Shown here: positions 1 through 6,528 of the stretch, piece after piece
Position numbering within the stretch: the first letter of the stretch is position 1
Layout of the letters: each line of letters begins with the position of its first letter
Source of the DNA: Planctomycetota bacterium
Lineage (GTDB): Bacteria > Planctomycetota > MHYJ01 > JACPRB01
Length of the DNA stretch: 19,002 nucleotides
Direction of reading: 5' to 3'
NCBI GenBank assembly: GCA_023261405.1
Contig: JAHFOZ010000035.1
Coordinates: 1-19,002, forward strand
The notes under the pieces: generated by a model
What the model was told of the DNA's origin: nothing
The model's input: only the letters and a program-made list of their open reading frames with translations
The model's database searches: none
Made by a program: the position numbers and the translations under genes

Positions 1-399
1 GCCCCGAACGACGCGATCCGGCACGAGATCGTGCCCACGATGAAGAACGTGAAGCTCATCGACATCATCAAGGCGGGGATCGAGTACAAGAAAGCCACGA
101 ACAAGGAGGTCACGTTTGAGTACGTCCTCCTCGAGGGCGTGAATGACGACAAGAAGCACGCCCTGGAGCTCGGGAAGAAGCTGGCCGGCTGCCGCGTGAA
201 GGTGAACGTGATCCCCTTCAACCGCGTGGAGGAGACCCCCTACGCGCCGCCGTCCGCGGAGCGCGTGGACCGCTTCGTGGAGGCGCTGGGGAAGTGCGGG
301 GTGCCGGTGACCGTGAGGAAGCGGAAGGGCGACGAGGTGTCGGCCGCCTGCGGTCAGCTCCGGGCCACGTTCAAGCCCGCCGCGAAGAAGGCCGACTGA
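1..399 (+). CDS. rlmN: 23S rRNA (adenine-C2)-methyltransferase RlmN, C-terminal part
   Basis: The gene runs in from before the window; 132 residues of the C-terminal end are present. RlmN is a cytoplasmic radical-SAM enzyme that methylates C2 of A2503 in 23S rRNA and A37 in some tRNAs. Seen here: the 'APND' and 'R' start of the loop after the radical-SAM core (residues 1-7 of the fragment), 'LLEGVNDD' (43-50), 'VNVIPFN' (68-74) and the C-terminal 'SAACGQL' (114-120), whose cysteine (C117) corresponds to the family's conserved methyl-carrying cysteine. The CX3CX2C iron-sulfur motif lies upstream, outside the window. A short lysine-rich tail closes the protein. The TGA stop overlaps the ATG of plsY (TGATG), so the two are probably co-transcribed and translationally coupled. 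The assignment is firm; the start cannot be seen. Confidence 0.93.
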   Translation, partial: APNDAIRHEIVPTMKNVKLIDIIKAGIEYKKATNKEVTFEYVLLEGVNDDKKHALELGKKLAGCRVKVNVIPFNRVEETPYAPPSAERVDRFVEALGKCGVPVTVRKRKGDEVSAACGQLRATFKPAAKKAD

Positions 400-1067
400 T
401 GCCCCCCTCGATCTTCTGGACGCTGGCGGGGCTCGCCTCCTACTTCGGGGGCGCCTTCCCGACGGGATACCTCCTCGTCAAGCTCAAGACCGGGAAGGAC
501 GTGCGGACCCTGGGCTCCGGTAACATCGGGGCCACGAACGTGGCGCGCGCGCTGGGGGCGGCGTGGTTCGTCCCGGTGTTCGTGGTGGATTTCCTGAAGG
601 GGTTTGCGCCGGTCTTCTGGATGGCGCCCTGGGTGGCGCGCCGCTGGCCCTGCGACTCCTGACCCTTCCTCACGGTCGTGCTCGCGGTCATGTGCGGGCT
701 GCTGGCGCTGCTGGGACACATGTGGCCCGTCTATCTGGGGTTCCGCGGGGGGAAGGGCGTGGCGACGGTGGGGGGCATCGTGTTCGCCCTGAACTGGATG
801 GCGGCCCTCATCGCCCTGGGAGTGTGGGTGCTCGTCTTCCTGCCCTCGCGGTACGTTTCACTGGGGTCGCTGGTCGGCGCTCTGGCGCTCCCGGTGGCGC
901 ACCACTTCACGAAGCAGCACTTCGAGCCCCGGGTGAAGGGGCAGTGGCTCGTCACGGTGTTCCTCGGGCTGGCGGCGGTGCTGGTGATCTGGCGCCACAA
1001 GGCCAACCTCAAGCGCCTGCTCGAGGGGACCGAGAAGAAGCTGGGAAGGAAAGAGACGGCGGCATGA
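399..1067 (+). pseudogene. plsY: Glycerol-3-phosphate acyltransferase PlsY, interrupted by an in-frame stop
   Basis: PlsY is an integral membrane enzyme that transfers an acyl group from acyl-phosphate to G3P, the first acylation in phospholipid synthesis. The ATG at 399 overlaps the rlmN stop. The N-terminal part has a membrane segment and the 'SGNIGATN' motif; the C-terminal part has 'GHMWPV', 'GFRGGKGVAT' and 'SLGSLVGAL', all PlsY signatures in the same frame. Between them a TGA at 660-662 stops translation at codon 88. Around it the frame-0 residues (ARRWPCDS) are unusually polar for this position, whereas the +2 frame gives hydrophobic 'PLALRLLT'. A one-base loss near 635-640 and a one-base gain in the CCC at 663-665 would restore a smooth membrane segment. 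This could be a sequencing/assembly error or a real mutation. PlsY is usually essential where PlsB is absent, which favours an error. The stop overlaps gpsA (ATGA). Confidence 0.85.
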
Positions 1068-2047
1068 AGACGATCGTGGTGCTGGGCGACGGGGCGTGGG
1101 GAACGGCCCTGGCGCTGGTCCTCCACAAGGGGGGCCATCGCGTGGCGCTCTGGACCAAGTTTCCCGAGCACGAGGCCGCGATGCGGTCGGGCCGCGAGAA
1201 CGCGAAGTTCCTGCCGGGCGTGCCGTTTCCGGAGGGGCTCGAGGTTCTCACGGGCCCGCCGCCGGCGGCGGACGTCTACATCGCCGCGGTCCCCACTCAG
1301 TTCATCCGCGAAACCTTCACGGCGTTGAAGGCTTCCCTTCCGAAGAAGGCGGTGTTCGCCTGCGTGGCGAAGGGGCTGGAGCAGTCCACCGGGAAGCGGC
1401 CCACGGAGGTCCTCCGCGAGGTGCTGGGGCGCGTGCGCGTGGTGGCGCTCACGGGGCCGAGCCACGCGCCGGAAGTGGCGCGCGGGCTGCCGGCCTCGAT
1501 CGTGGCCGCGGGGGATCCGCGCGCGGCCCGCGTCGTGCAGGACCTCTTCGCCGGCGGCACGGTGCGGGTCTACACGAGCCGCGACGCGCTCGGCGTCGAG
1601 CTGGGCGGCGCGCTCAAGAACGTGATCGCCCTCGCGGGCGGCATCTGCGACGGCCTGGGCCTCGGCCACAACGCGAAGGCGGCGCTCCTCACGCGCGGGA
1701 TCGTGGAGATGGCGCGGCTGGGCTCGGCCCTGGGGGCGAGGAAGCAGACCTTCTTCGGCCTCTCCGGGATCGGCGACCTCATCACGACGACCACGTTCCC
1801 CACGGGCCGGAACCTCTCAGTGGGCCGCGCGCTCGGGGAGGGGAAGAAGCTCGAGGAGATCCTGGGGGCGATGCACTCGGTGGCGGAGGGCGTGTGGGCC
1901 GCCAAGGCGGCGCTCGCGCTCGCGAGGAAACACCGGGTGGAGATGCCGATCACGGCCGAGGTGCACGCGATCCTCTTCGAGGGGAAGGACCCGAAGCAGG
2001 CCCTGCGCGACATCATGAACCGGGGCCCGCGGGCGGAGGAGGATTAG
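1064..2047 (+). CDS. gpsA: Glycerol-3-phosphate dehydrogenase [NAD(P)+]
   Basis: This cytoplasmic enzyme reduces dihydroxyacetone phosphate to sn-glycerol 3-phosphate, the backbone for phospholipids and the substrate of the PlsY encoded just upstream. The protein is 327 aa, the usual family length. The Rossmann nucleotide-binding motif GDGAWGTA is at residues 8-15, 'GPSHAPEVA' at 131-139, and 'ELGGALKNVIAL' at 179-190 carries the expected catalytic lysine K185. 'GHNAKAALLTRG' (201-212) and 'GIGDLITT' followed by 'PTGRN' (235-250) form the C-terminal substrate domain; the usual 'TCTS.xSRN' version of the last motif is replaced by 'TTTFPTGRN', a mild variant. The ATG at 1064 overlaps the plsY stop, and AAGGAAAG lies about 8 bases upstream, so the start is secure. 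It is the last gene of the rlmN-plsY-gpsA run. Stop is TAG. Confidence 0.95.
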   Translation: MKTIVVLGDGAWGTALALVLHKGGHRVALWTKFPEHEAAMRSGRENAKFLPGVPFPEGLEVLTGPPPAADVYIAAVPTQFIRETFTALKASLPKKAVFACVAKGLEQSTGKRPTEVLREVLGRVRVVALTGPSHAPEVARGLPASIVAAGDPRAARVVQDLFAGGTVRVYTSRDALGVELGGALKNVIALAGGICDGLGLGHNAKAALLTRGIVEMARLGSALGARKQTFFGLSGIGDLITTTTFPTGRNLSVGRALGEGKKLEEILGAMHSVAEGVWAAKAALALARKHRVEMPITAEVHAILFEGKDPKQALRDIMNRGPRAEED

Positions 2048-2086
2048 GTGCGCGGGTCAGCAGAGTCGTATCGTTGCGCACAGCGT

Positions 2087-2127
2087 GTAGCCTGGAGCCG
2101 GTAGCCGGCCTGCGAGCTACGGGCTAC
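2087..2127. repeat. Nested inverted repeat in the gpsA / DUF502 convergent gap
   Basis: Outer arms GTAGCC (2087-2092) and GGCTAC (2122-2127) enclose inner arms GTAGC (2101-2105) and GCTAC (2116-2120) around a 10-base loop. The arms are short and separated by unpaired bases, so the fold is imperfect. Low-copy GTAGCC-type text looks like a dispersed short palindrome rather than a coding remnant. There is no T-run after it, so it is not a classical intrinsic terminator, but it lies between two converging genes where a transcript end is expected. The rest of the 127-base gap (2048-2174) shows nothing recognisable. Confidence 0.45.
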
Positions 2128-2174
2128 AAGCTCCCGGCTGTGCGAGCAGGGATACGGGTAAATGACCGCGAGCA

Positions 2175-2924
2175 CTAAGGGGCCGCGTTCTTGGCCTTGT
2201 CCCCGATGGCCTGCGCCAGTTCGGGCGGGATGGGGAGGGGCGCCGGGGCGGCCGGGGTGAGGAACCCGGTGCCCACGCGCTGGTGTTCGGGGTGGAGCAC
2301 GCCGGCCGAGATGATGATCCGCATCGCCTCCTCCACCGAGATGGGGAGCGGGATCACGTTCTCGCGCGGGACGTAGGCGACGAAGCCGCTCACGGGCGTG
2401 GGCGCCGCGGGGATGAAGACGCAGACGAGGTGTTTCTGGAGCGCCTCGTTGAGCGATCGCAGCCCCTCCCCCGTGACGAAGCCGATGGAGTAGACGCCGG
2501 GGCAGGGATAGGGGACCGCCACGGCGCTCTTGAATTCCATCTTCTTCTCGCCCTCGGCGAAAAAGAAGTCCGTGAACTGCTTGGCGTAGGGGTAGACCGT
2601 CCGGATGACGGGGAGCCTCTTCAGGAGGCGTTCGAAAAGCTGGAAGAGCTTCTTCCCCAGGAAGGTCGCCACGAAGAACCCCAGGATCAGCGTCAGGACG
2701 ATCCCGACGGCGAAGCCGAAGATGGGGGCCCCCCAGCGGAAAAACCAGCTGTGGCCATCCGCTTCGGGGTCCCAGCCGGCGAGCTTCCCCATTGCCCCCT
2801 TGAACAACTCCCCCAGGGGCACGCCCACGTTCCCCCAGAGGAACCCGACGACGTACCAGAGCACCACGGCCGTGAGGACGAGCGGCAGGAGCGCGACCAG
2901 GCCCTTGGCGAAGAACCTCTTCAT
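2175..2924 (-). CDS. DUF502 family membrane protein
   Basis: The product is 249 aa and matches the DUF502 family of bacterial (and plant) inner-membrane proteins of unknown biochemical role. Two strong membrane segments are visible: 'ALLPLVLTAVVLWYVVGFLW' near the N-terminus and 'APIFGFAVGIVLTLILGFFV' further on. The family's soluble part follows, with 'PVIRTVYPYAKQ', 'PYPCPGVYSIGFVTG', 'VFIPAAPTPVSGFVAYVP' and 'MRIIISAGV'. The tail is proline/alanine-rich. The ATG at 2924 gives the typical family N-terminus (MKRFFAKGL); an in-frame GTG at 2942 would add six residues, and neither has a clear Shine-Dalgarno sequence. It stands alone on its strand, convergent with gpsA and divergent from the FHA gene. 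Family assignment is confident; function is not known from sequence. Confidence 0.88.
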   Translation of the reverse strand: MKRFFAKGLVALLPLVLTAVVLWYVVGFLWGNVGVPLGELFKGAMGKLAGWDPEADGHSWFFRWGAPIFGFAVGIVLTLILGFFVATFLGKKLFQLFERLLKRLPVIRTVYPYAKQFTDFFFAEGEKKMEFKSAVAVPYPCPGVYSIGFVTGEGLRSLNEALQKHLVCVFIPAAPTPVSGFVAYVPRENVIPLPISVEEAMRIIISAGVLHPEHQRVGTGFLTPAAPAPLPIPPELAQAIGDKAKNAAP

Positions 2925-2997
2925 CCGCAAAGGGATTATCACCCACTAGACGGGGGCGGCGTCGAAATATCGCGCTCGGTCCGGGGTGCGCGGTGGC

Positions 2998-3027
2998 TTG
3001 ACTCCGGGTTCGGCTGGAACTTAACAT
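2998..3027 (+). promoter_or_regulatory. Candidate sigma-70-type promoter for the FHA gene
   Basis: TTGACT (2998-3003) and TAACAT (3022-3027) are separated by 18 bases: five and four matches respectively to the -35 and -10 consensus. The predicted start of transcription is about 3034, leaving a leader of roughly 45 bases before the ATG at 3079. Seen by eye; it agrees with the gene order but has no other support. Confidence 0.4.
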
Positions 3028-3078
3028 GGTCCCGCCTGGGGGTTGGGCGTGGAGGAGATCCTCGCGGGGAATGAGCTG

Positions 3079-3624
3079 ATGGAGACCCTGGACGACTATC
3101 TGCCCCTGCGCCGGTCGCTGTCCAGGTCTGACTTCCTCAAGAGGCATCCTCATCCGTTCCTCATCGAGAATGTCCGGCTCCTGCGGGAAAGCGAGAAGAA
3201 AAATCTCGACTTCGCCACCGTCCAGATCAATTTCAATGATCCTGCTCCCCCCCCCGCCGTCGGGACCGCCGGGCCGCAGAGGTGCGGGGTGCGGAAGATC
3301 GTCAAGCAGGAGTCGAACGCCTTCGACGGGATGGTCAACGTCGGGCGCACCGCCACCAACGACATCGCCCTGGACCTCCAGTCCGTCTCGAAGTTCCATG
3401 CCTACTTCACGCGGGACAGCGCGACCGGGGACTGCTACCTCACGGACCCCGGTTCCACGAACGGAACGCACGTCCGGGGCCTGAGGCTCAAGCCGCGGGA
3501 ACGCAAGCTGCTGGGGGAGGGGGACGAGATCGGTTTCGGCGATCAGGCGACCTTCGCGTTCTACTACGCGGGGGGGTTCTACGACCTGCTGGGCCGCCTT
3601 CCGGGCGGGGCCGTCACCCCTTGA
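3079..3624 (+). CDS. FHA-domain protein (phosphothreonine reader)
   Basis: The protein is 181 aa with one C-terminal forkhead-associated domain, the fold that binds phosphothreonine peptides in bacterial Ser/Thr-kinase signalling. Conserved residues are present: the GR pair (89-90), 'SVSKFHA' (102-108) with the Ser and His of the binding loop, and 'DPGSTNGT' (123-130) with the Asn that contacts the peptide backbone. Residues 1-75 have no recognised domain and hold a short proline stretch (PAPPP). No signal peptide or membrane segment is visible. The ATG at 3079 has GGGGA eight bases upstream; in-frame GTG (3049) and TTG (3043) starts are possible and would add 10-12 residues. No kinase, phosphatase or secretion gene lies beside it, so its partner is unknown. 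Its last 11 bases overlap the end of rtcB on the other strand. Confidence 0.83.
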   Translation: METLDDYLPLRRSLSRSDFLKRHPHPFLIENVRLLRESEKKNLDFATVQINFNDPAPPPAVGTAGPQRCGVRKIVKQESNAFDGMVNVGRTATNDIALDLQSVSKFHAYFTRDSATGDCYLTDPGSTNGTHVRGLRLKPRERKLLGEGDEIGFGDQATFAFYYAGGFYDLLGRLPGGAVTP

Positions 3625-5044
3625 TGCAGCCGATGGGGCGGAGCCGGGCGACCGTGTCGGTGACGCCGGCCTGCTCCATCACGTCCACCACGAGCGAGGC
3701 GTCCTTGTAGGCCTCGGGCATCTCCTCGGCCACGGAGTCGCGCCCGTGGGCCATCACGATGACGCCGCGCTCCTCCTCGAGCATCTTGAAAAGGTTGCGG
3801 CCCTGCATCATGCGCTTCATCGCCGTGCGCGAGTGGGCGCGCCCGGCGCCGTGGCAGGTGGAGCCGAAGGTCTCGCGCATCGAGCCCTCCTTCCCGACGA
3901 GAAGGAAGCTCGCGCGGCCCATGTCGCCGGGGATGAACGTGGGCTGTCCCAGCGAGCGGTAGGCCTCGGGGAGGAGCGGGTGGCCGGGGCCGAACGCGCG
4001 CGTGGCCCCCTTGCGGTGGACGCAGACCTTCCGCCCGCCGTGCTCCTCGAACTTGGCGATGTTGTGGCAGACGTCGTAGACGAGGCGCGCCCCGAGCGAC
4101 TCCTCGGAGACGGCGAGCGTCTGCGCGAGCACCCGGCGCGTGAGCGCGGTCATCACCTGGCGGTTGACCCACGCGAAGTTCGCCGCGCAGGCCATCGCCG
4201 CGAGGTAGCGCTTCGCTTCGGGCGAGGAGAGCGGCGCGCAGCAGAGCTGGCGGTCGGGGAGCTCGATTCCATAGTTCTTCGAGGCCTGCATCATCGACTT
4301 CAGGAAGTCGTCGCAGACCTGGTATCCGAACCCGCGCGAGCCGGAGTGGATCGAGAAGCAGACCGTGCCCTCCTTCAGCCCGAAGTGGTCCGCGACGTCT
4401 TTCCGATAGACCGCGTCGACCACCTGGATCTCGAGGAAGTGGTTCCCGCTGCCGAGCGTCCCTACCTGCGGCATGCCGCGCGCGAAGGCGCGGGCGCTCA
4501 CCACATCCGGGTCGGCGCCCGGGTAGAGGCCGCCGTCCTCGATGTGGAGCAGGTCGTCGGGGGTCCCGTAGCCGTGCTCGACGGCCCAGCGCGCGCCCTG
4601 GGTCACGATCGCGCGGGCGTCCTCGCCCTTGGGCGTCGGGATCGCCCCGTCGCTCCCCACGCCGGCGGGGATCGCATGGAAGAGGTTCTTCACGATCTCG
4701 CGGAGCCTGGGCTGGATGGCCGCGCGGTCGAGGTCCGTGCGGACGATTCTGATTCCGCAGTTGATATCGTACCCGACCCCGCCGGGCGAGACGACGCCCT
4801 CGTCGGCGTCGAAGGCCGCGACGCCGCCGATGGGGAAGCCGTAGCCCCAGTGGAAGTCGGGCATGGCGAGCGAGTAGTCCACGATGCCCGGCAGGTGCGC
4901 GACGTTGCGGACCTGCTGGATGCACTCGTCGGCCTTCTGGGACTCCATGAGGGCGGGCGTGGCGTAGATGCGCCCCGGGACACGCATGCCGCCCGACTTC
5001 GGGATTTCATAGAGCCAGGGCTTGATCCGCTTGAGGTCCGACAT
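3614..5044 (-). CDS. rtcB: RNA-splicing ligase RtcB (3'-phosphate / 5'-OH RNA ligase)
   Basis: RtcB joins RNA 2',3'-cyclic phosphate or 3'-phosphate ends to 5'-OH ends using GTP and Mn2+, forming a covalent GMP-histidine intermediate. At 476 aa it has the usual length. Metal and active-site residues are all present: 'GGVGYDINCG' (D93, C96), 'LGSGNHFLE' (N201, H202), 'SIHSGSRG' (H233), 'YDVCHNIAK' (H327) and 'STCHGAGRAHSR', whose H398 is the expected guanylylated histidine. 'HRKGATRAF' (343-351) and the C-terminal 'RPIGCIKG' are also typical. The ATG at 5044 has no obvious Shine-Dalgarno sequence. It lies downstream of archease, its known activator, with a lipoprotein gene between, all on the minus strand; no rtcR-type regulator or rtcA cyclase is seen. 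In bacteria the enzyme is linked to RNA repair. Confidence 0.96.
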   Translation of the reverse strand: MSDLKRIKPWLYEIPKSGGMRVPGRIYATPALMESQKADECIQQVRNVAHLPGIVDYSLAMPDFHWGYGFPIGGVAAFDADEGVVSPGGVGYDINCGIRIVRTDLDRAAIQPRLREIVKNLFHAIPAGVGSDGAIPTPKGEDARAIVTQGARWAVEHGYGTPDDLLHIEDGGLYPGADPDVVSARAFARGMPQVGTLGSGNHFLEIQVVDAVYRKDVADHFGLKEGTVCFSIHSGSRGFGYQVCDDFLKSMMQASKNYGIELPDRQLCCAPLSSPEAKRYLAAMACAANFAWVNRQVMTALTRRVLAQTLAVSEESLGARLVYDVCHNIAKFEEHGGRKVCVHRKGATRAFGPGHPLLPEAYRSLGQPTFIPGDMGRASFLLVGKEGSMRETFGSTCHGAGRAHSRTAMKRMMQGRNLFKMLEEERGVIVMAHGRDSVAEEMPEAYKDASLVVDVMEQAGVTDTVARLRPIGCIKG

Positions 5045-5148
5045 CAGGGGTTGCCCGGGAGCGGCGAGGATCGCATCACAGACTCCTTAACCGGGTCCCC
5101 CGGGGGCGGGTTCGATGAAAACTGCCGTGCCCGCGGATCTGTCGGGCG

Positions 5149-5772
5149 TCACTCCGGGAGGACGATGCCCTCGCGGGTGCGGCGGAGGATCCAGAGTCGC
5201 TTGACGTCCCGGAGTTCGAGGTCATCGTCGTCGGCGGGGTCAAGGAAAGTCCAGGATTCGCTGAAGCGGAAGAGGCCCAGGAACCAGTCGAGCAGCTCGC
5301 CCGCCGAGAAGCCCGCCTCAAGGCCCACGACGAGCGCCAGGAAGCCCGCCTCGAGGTCGAAGTAATGGATCGAATCCTTCTTCACGGTGCCGGGGTTGAT
5401 GGCGCCGGGAAAGATGAGGTAGCAGCGGTGGGAGCCCGGGCCGTCCTCGAGGGCGAGGTCCATCCCGTGGGCGTGCTCGCGGGCGGGGCGGGCGATCGAG
5501 GCCACGAGGGACCAGGGGAGGTGGTGCTCGGTGGCGGAGGAGGACTCCGCGCGGCCGTAGCGCACCCCGGCGCTCCACTGGCGGCTGGAGCCCGCGCCGC
5601 CGTGGAAGAGCTCGCCGGCGTTGGCGTGGGCCTGGAGGCCGTAGCCCGCCTGGCCCTCGAGGCGGAAGATGTCGCCGAAGTCGCGGAGGCGCGCCTCCCC
5701 GTACGAGCAGCCCGCGGCGGAGAGCGCAAGAGCCGCGGCAATCAGACGTCGAAGATGACCCGGGCGATCCAT
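5149..5772 (-). CDS. Putative small lipoprotein, unknown function
   Basis: The protein is 207 aa. Residues 1-22 read as a lipoprotein signal: a basic start (RR at 8-9), a hydrophobic stretch IAAALALSAAG and a cysteine at 22, although the lipobox (AAGC) is not the strongest form. The mature part opens 'GEARLRDFGDIFRLEGQAGYGLQAHANAG', a glycine-rich, beta-looking segment that suggests an outer-membrane-associated lipoprotein, then 'FPGAINPGTVKKDSIHYFDLEAGFLALVVGLEAGFSAGELLDWFLGLF', with a hydrophobic part late on. No catalytic motif is recognised. The ATG at 5772 lies 31 bases inside the end of archease, so the two are probably translationally coupled, and rtcB follows 104 bases downstream. A surface lipoprotein has no evident job in RNA ligation; it may simply share the transcript. 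Exported nature is likely, function unknown. Confidence 0.68.
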   Translation of the reverse strand: MDRPGHLRRLIAAALALSAAGCSYGEARLRDFGDIFRLEGQAGYGLQAHANAGELFHGGAGSSRQWSAGVRYGRAESSSATEHHLPWSLVASIARPAREHAHGMDLALEDGPGSHRCYLIFPGAINPGTVKKDSIHYFDLEAGFLALVVGLEAGFSAGELLDWFLGLFRFSESWTFLDPADDDDLELRDVKRLWILRRTREGIVLPE

Positions 5773-6137
5773 CCGTCCTTCTCCCGTCGCGCGTCCAGCT
5801 GGTGCCAGGTGACGGCCTTGAGCTCGGTCCGCACCGCGTGCCGCGCGGGGTCAAACGGCTCGGCCACGGCACGGATCCCGCCCGGGGCGGGGGCGAATTC
5901 CCCGTAGACCTTACGTTCGGCGCTGAAGCGGTAGAGCAGCTCGGCGAGGAATTCGCGGAGCTCCTCCGGGGGGTCGGCGCCGAGTACGGGGAACTCCTCG
6001 GGAGTCCCGGCGCCGGGGGACGCCTCGACGAGGATCTCGAAGAGGGCGCGACCGGCCTCGGCGAAGAGGGCCTCGAGGGTCGGGGCGCTGACGTCGATCC
6101 CGATGTCGCCCGTATGGTCGATCAGCTGGTAGGGCAA
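5742..6137 (-). CDS. Archease, activator of RtcB
   Basis: Archease is a small cytoplasmic protein that speeds guanylylation and multiple turnover of RtcB. The 131-aa product starts MPYQLIDHTGDIGI, matching the family's 'xxIDHTADIGI' N-terminus with the acidic and His residues in place (D7, H8, D11). The middle 'EELREFLAELLYRFSAERKV', then 'ELKAVTWHQL' (family: KAVTYH) and the C-terminal 'ARVIFDV' with the conserved terminal aspartate (D130) complete the signature. I chose the TTG at 6137 as start because it aligns with family N-termini and has AAGGA seven to eight bases upstream; the open frame continues further 5' (to 6611) but runs antisense through the winged-helix gene and resembles nothing. 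Downstream it overlaps the lipoprotein gene and is followed by rtcB, supporting a functional link. Confidence 0.92.
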   Translation of the reverse strand: MPYQLIDHTGDIGIDVSAPTLEALFAEAGRALFEILVEASPGAGTPEEFPVLGADPPEELREFLAELLYRFSAERKVYGEFAPAPGGIRAVAEPFDPARHAVRTELKAVTWHQLDARREKDGWIARVIFDV

Positions 6138-6147
6138 GGGCTTTTCC

Positions 6148-6176
6148 TTGATTCGCCGGACGCGGTCCAATATATA
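6148..6176 (+). promoter_or_regulatory. Candidate promoter for the winged-helix / hutH genes
   Basis: TTGATT (6148-6153) and TATATA (6171-6176) are spaced by 17 bases, each with four consensus matches. Predicted transcription start is near 6183, giving a leader of about 95 bases that would contain the 6205-6247 hairpin. It shares its A/T-rich -10 region with the opposite-strand promoter. Confidence 0.35.
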
Positions 6177-6201
6177 TAGCGCCGTACTTGTGGTGAGTCC
6201 A
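6173..6201 (-). promoter_or_regulatory. Candidate promoter for the archease-lipoprotein-rtcB operon
   Basis: Read on the minus strand, TGGACT (6201-6196) and TATATA (6178-6173) are spaced by exactly 17 bases, with four matches each to the -35 and -10 consensus. The predicted transcription start is near 6166, leaving roughly 30 bases before the archease TTG at 6137. The TATATATA run at 6171-6178 is the most A/T-rich spot in this GC-rich region. Confidence 0.4.
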
Positions 6202-6204
6202 CAT

Positions 6205-6255
6205 TGAAACCCTGGGCTGCACCGCTCGCGGGCGACCCGGGGTTTCAGTGCAGCC
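6205..6255 (+). promoter_or_regulatory. Leader hairpin with a competing alternative pairing
   Basis: Bases 6205-6216 (TGAAACCCTGGG) pair with 6236-6247 (CCCGGGGTTTCA) to form a 12-bp stem with a single G-U pair and a 19-base loop. A second helix, GGCTGCAC (6215-6222) with GTGCAGCC (6248-6255), uses the loop side and the bases just 3' of the first stem. Because no linker separates the arms, the full helices cannot easily coexist, so they look mutually exclusive. The element ends 23 bases before the ATG of the winged-helix gene. It could be an RNA switch, or at DNA level an operator for the adjacent winged-helix protein. There is no T-run, so it is not a standard terminator. Confidence 0.5.
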
Positions 6256-6278
6256 GAACCACACGAGAGGGCAGGAAT

Positions 6279-6518
6279 ATGTACCAGAAGTCCATCGGCG
6301 ACACGGCGGGCGAACTCTGGAAGGCGCTCGGGGCGAAGGGGGACGTGACGGTCTCGGCGCTCCCGAAGCTCCTGGGCAAGGAAGCGGCGCTCGTCCAGCA
6401 GGCGACCGGCTGGCTGGCCCGCGAGCACAAGGTCGAGTTCGACAAGCAGGGCAAGATCCTGATCATCCGGCTCACCCCGAGCGAGGCGGCCGCCTTCAAG
6501 GCGCAGAACGGCAGGTAG
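6279..6518 (+). CDS. Small winged-helix-turn-helix protein (DUF2582-like)
   Basis: The 79-aa product, MYQKSIGDTAGELWKALG..., resembles the DUF2582 winged-helix family: an N-terminal helix (IGDTAGELWKALG, 6-18), a helix-turn-helix-like middle (VTVSALPKLLGKEAALVQQATGWLAREHKV, 23-52) and a two-strand wing (VEFDKQGKILIIRLTP, 52-67). Such proteins are presumed nucleic-acid binding, though no regulon is well established. The ATG at 6279 is preceded by GAGAGGGCAGGA; an in-frame ATG at 6204 exists but would translate the hairpin region and gives a non-family N-terminus, so I reject it. hutH starts 10 bases downstream, so the two are likely co-transcribed. With a 12-bp inverted repeat just upstream, autoregulation is a reasonable inference, not shown. 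Confidence 0.8.
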   Translation: MYQKSIGDTAGELWKALGAKGDVTVSALPKLLGKEAALVQQATGWLAREHKVEFDKQGKILIIRLTPSEAAAFKAQNGR

Positions 6519-6528
6519 GCCCTCCTCC

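Noticed and set aside
660..662. UGA in plsY as a recoded or selenocysteine codon
   Set aside because: TGA ends rlmN, gpsA's neighbour plsY, rtcB, hutH and other genes normally, no selenocysteine position is known in PlsY, and no SECIS-like hairpin was seen just after it.
3746..5365. Long open frame antisense to rtcB (over 500 codons)
   Set aside because: The composition is a typical high-GC shadow rich in Ala, Arg, Gly and Val, and resembles no family, while the opposite strand is an intact RtcB.
6205..6253. Classical H-type pseudoknot
   Set aside because: With zero bases between the stem arms, the second helix cannot bridge a 12-bp first stem; competing hairpins are more likely.
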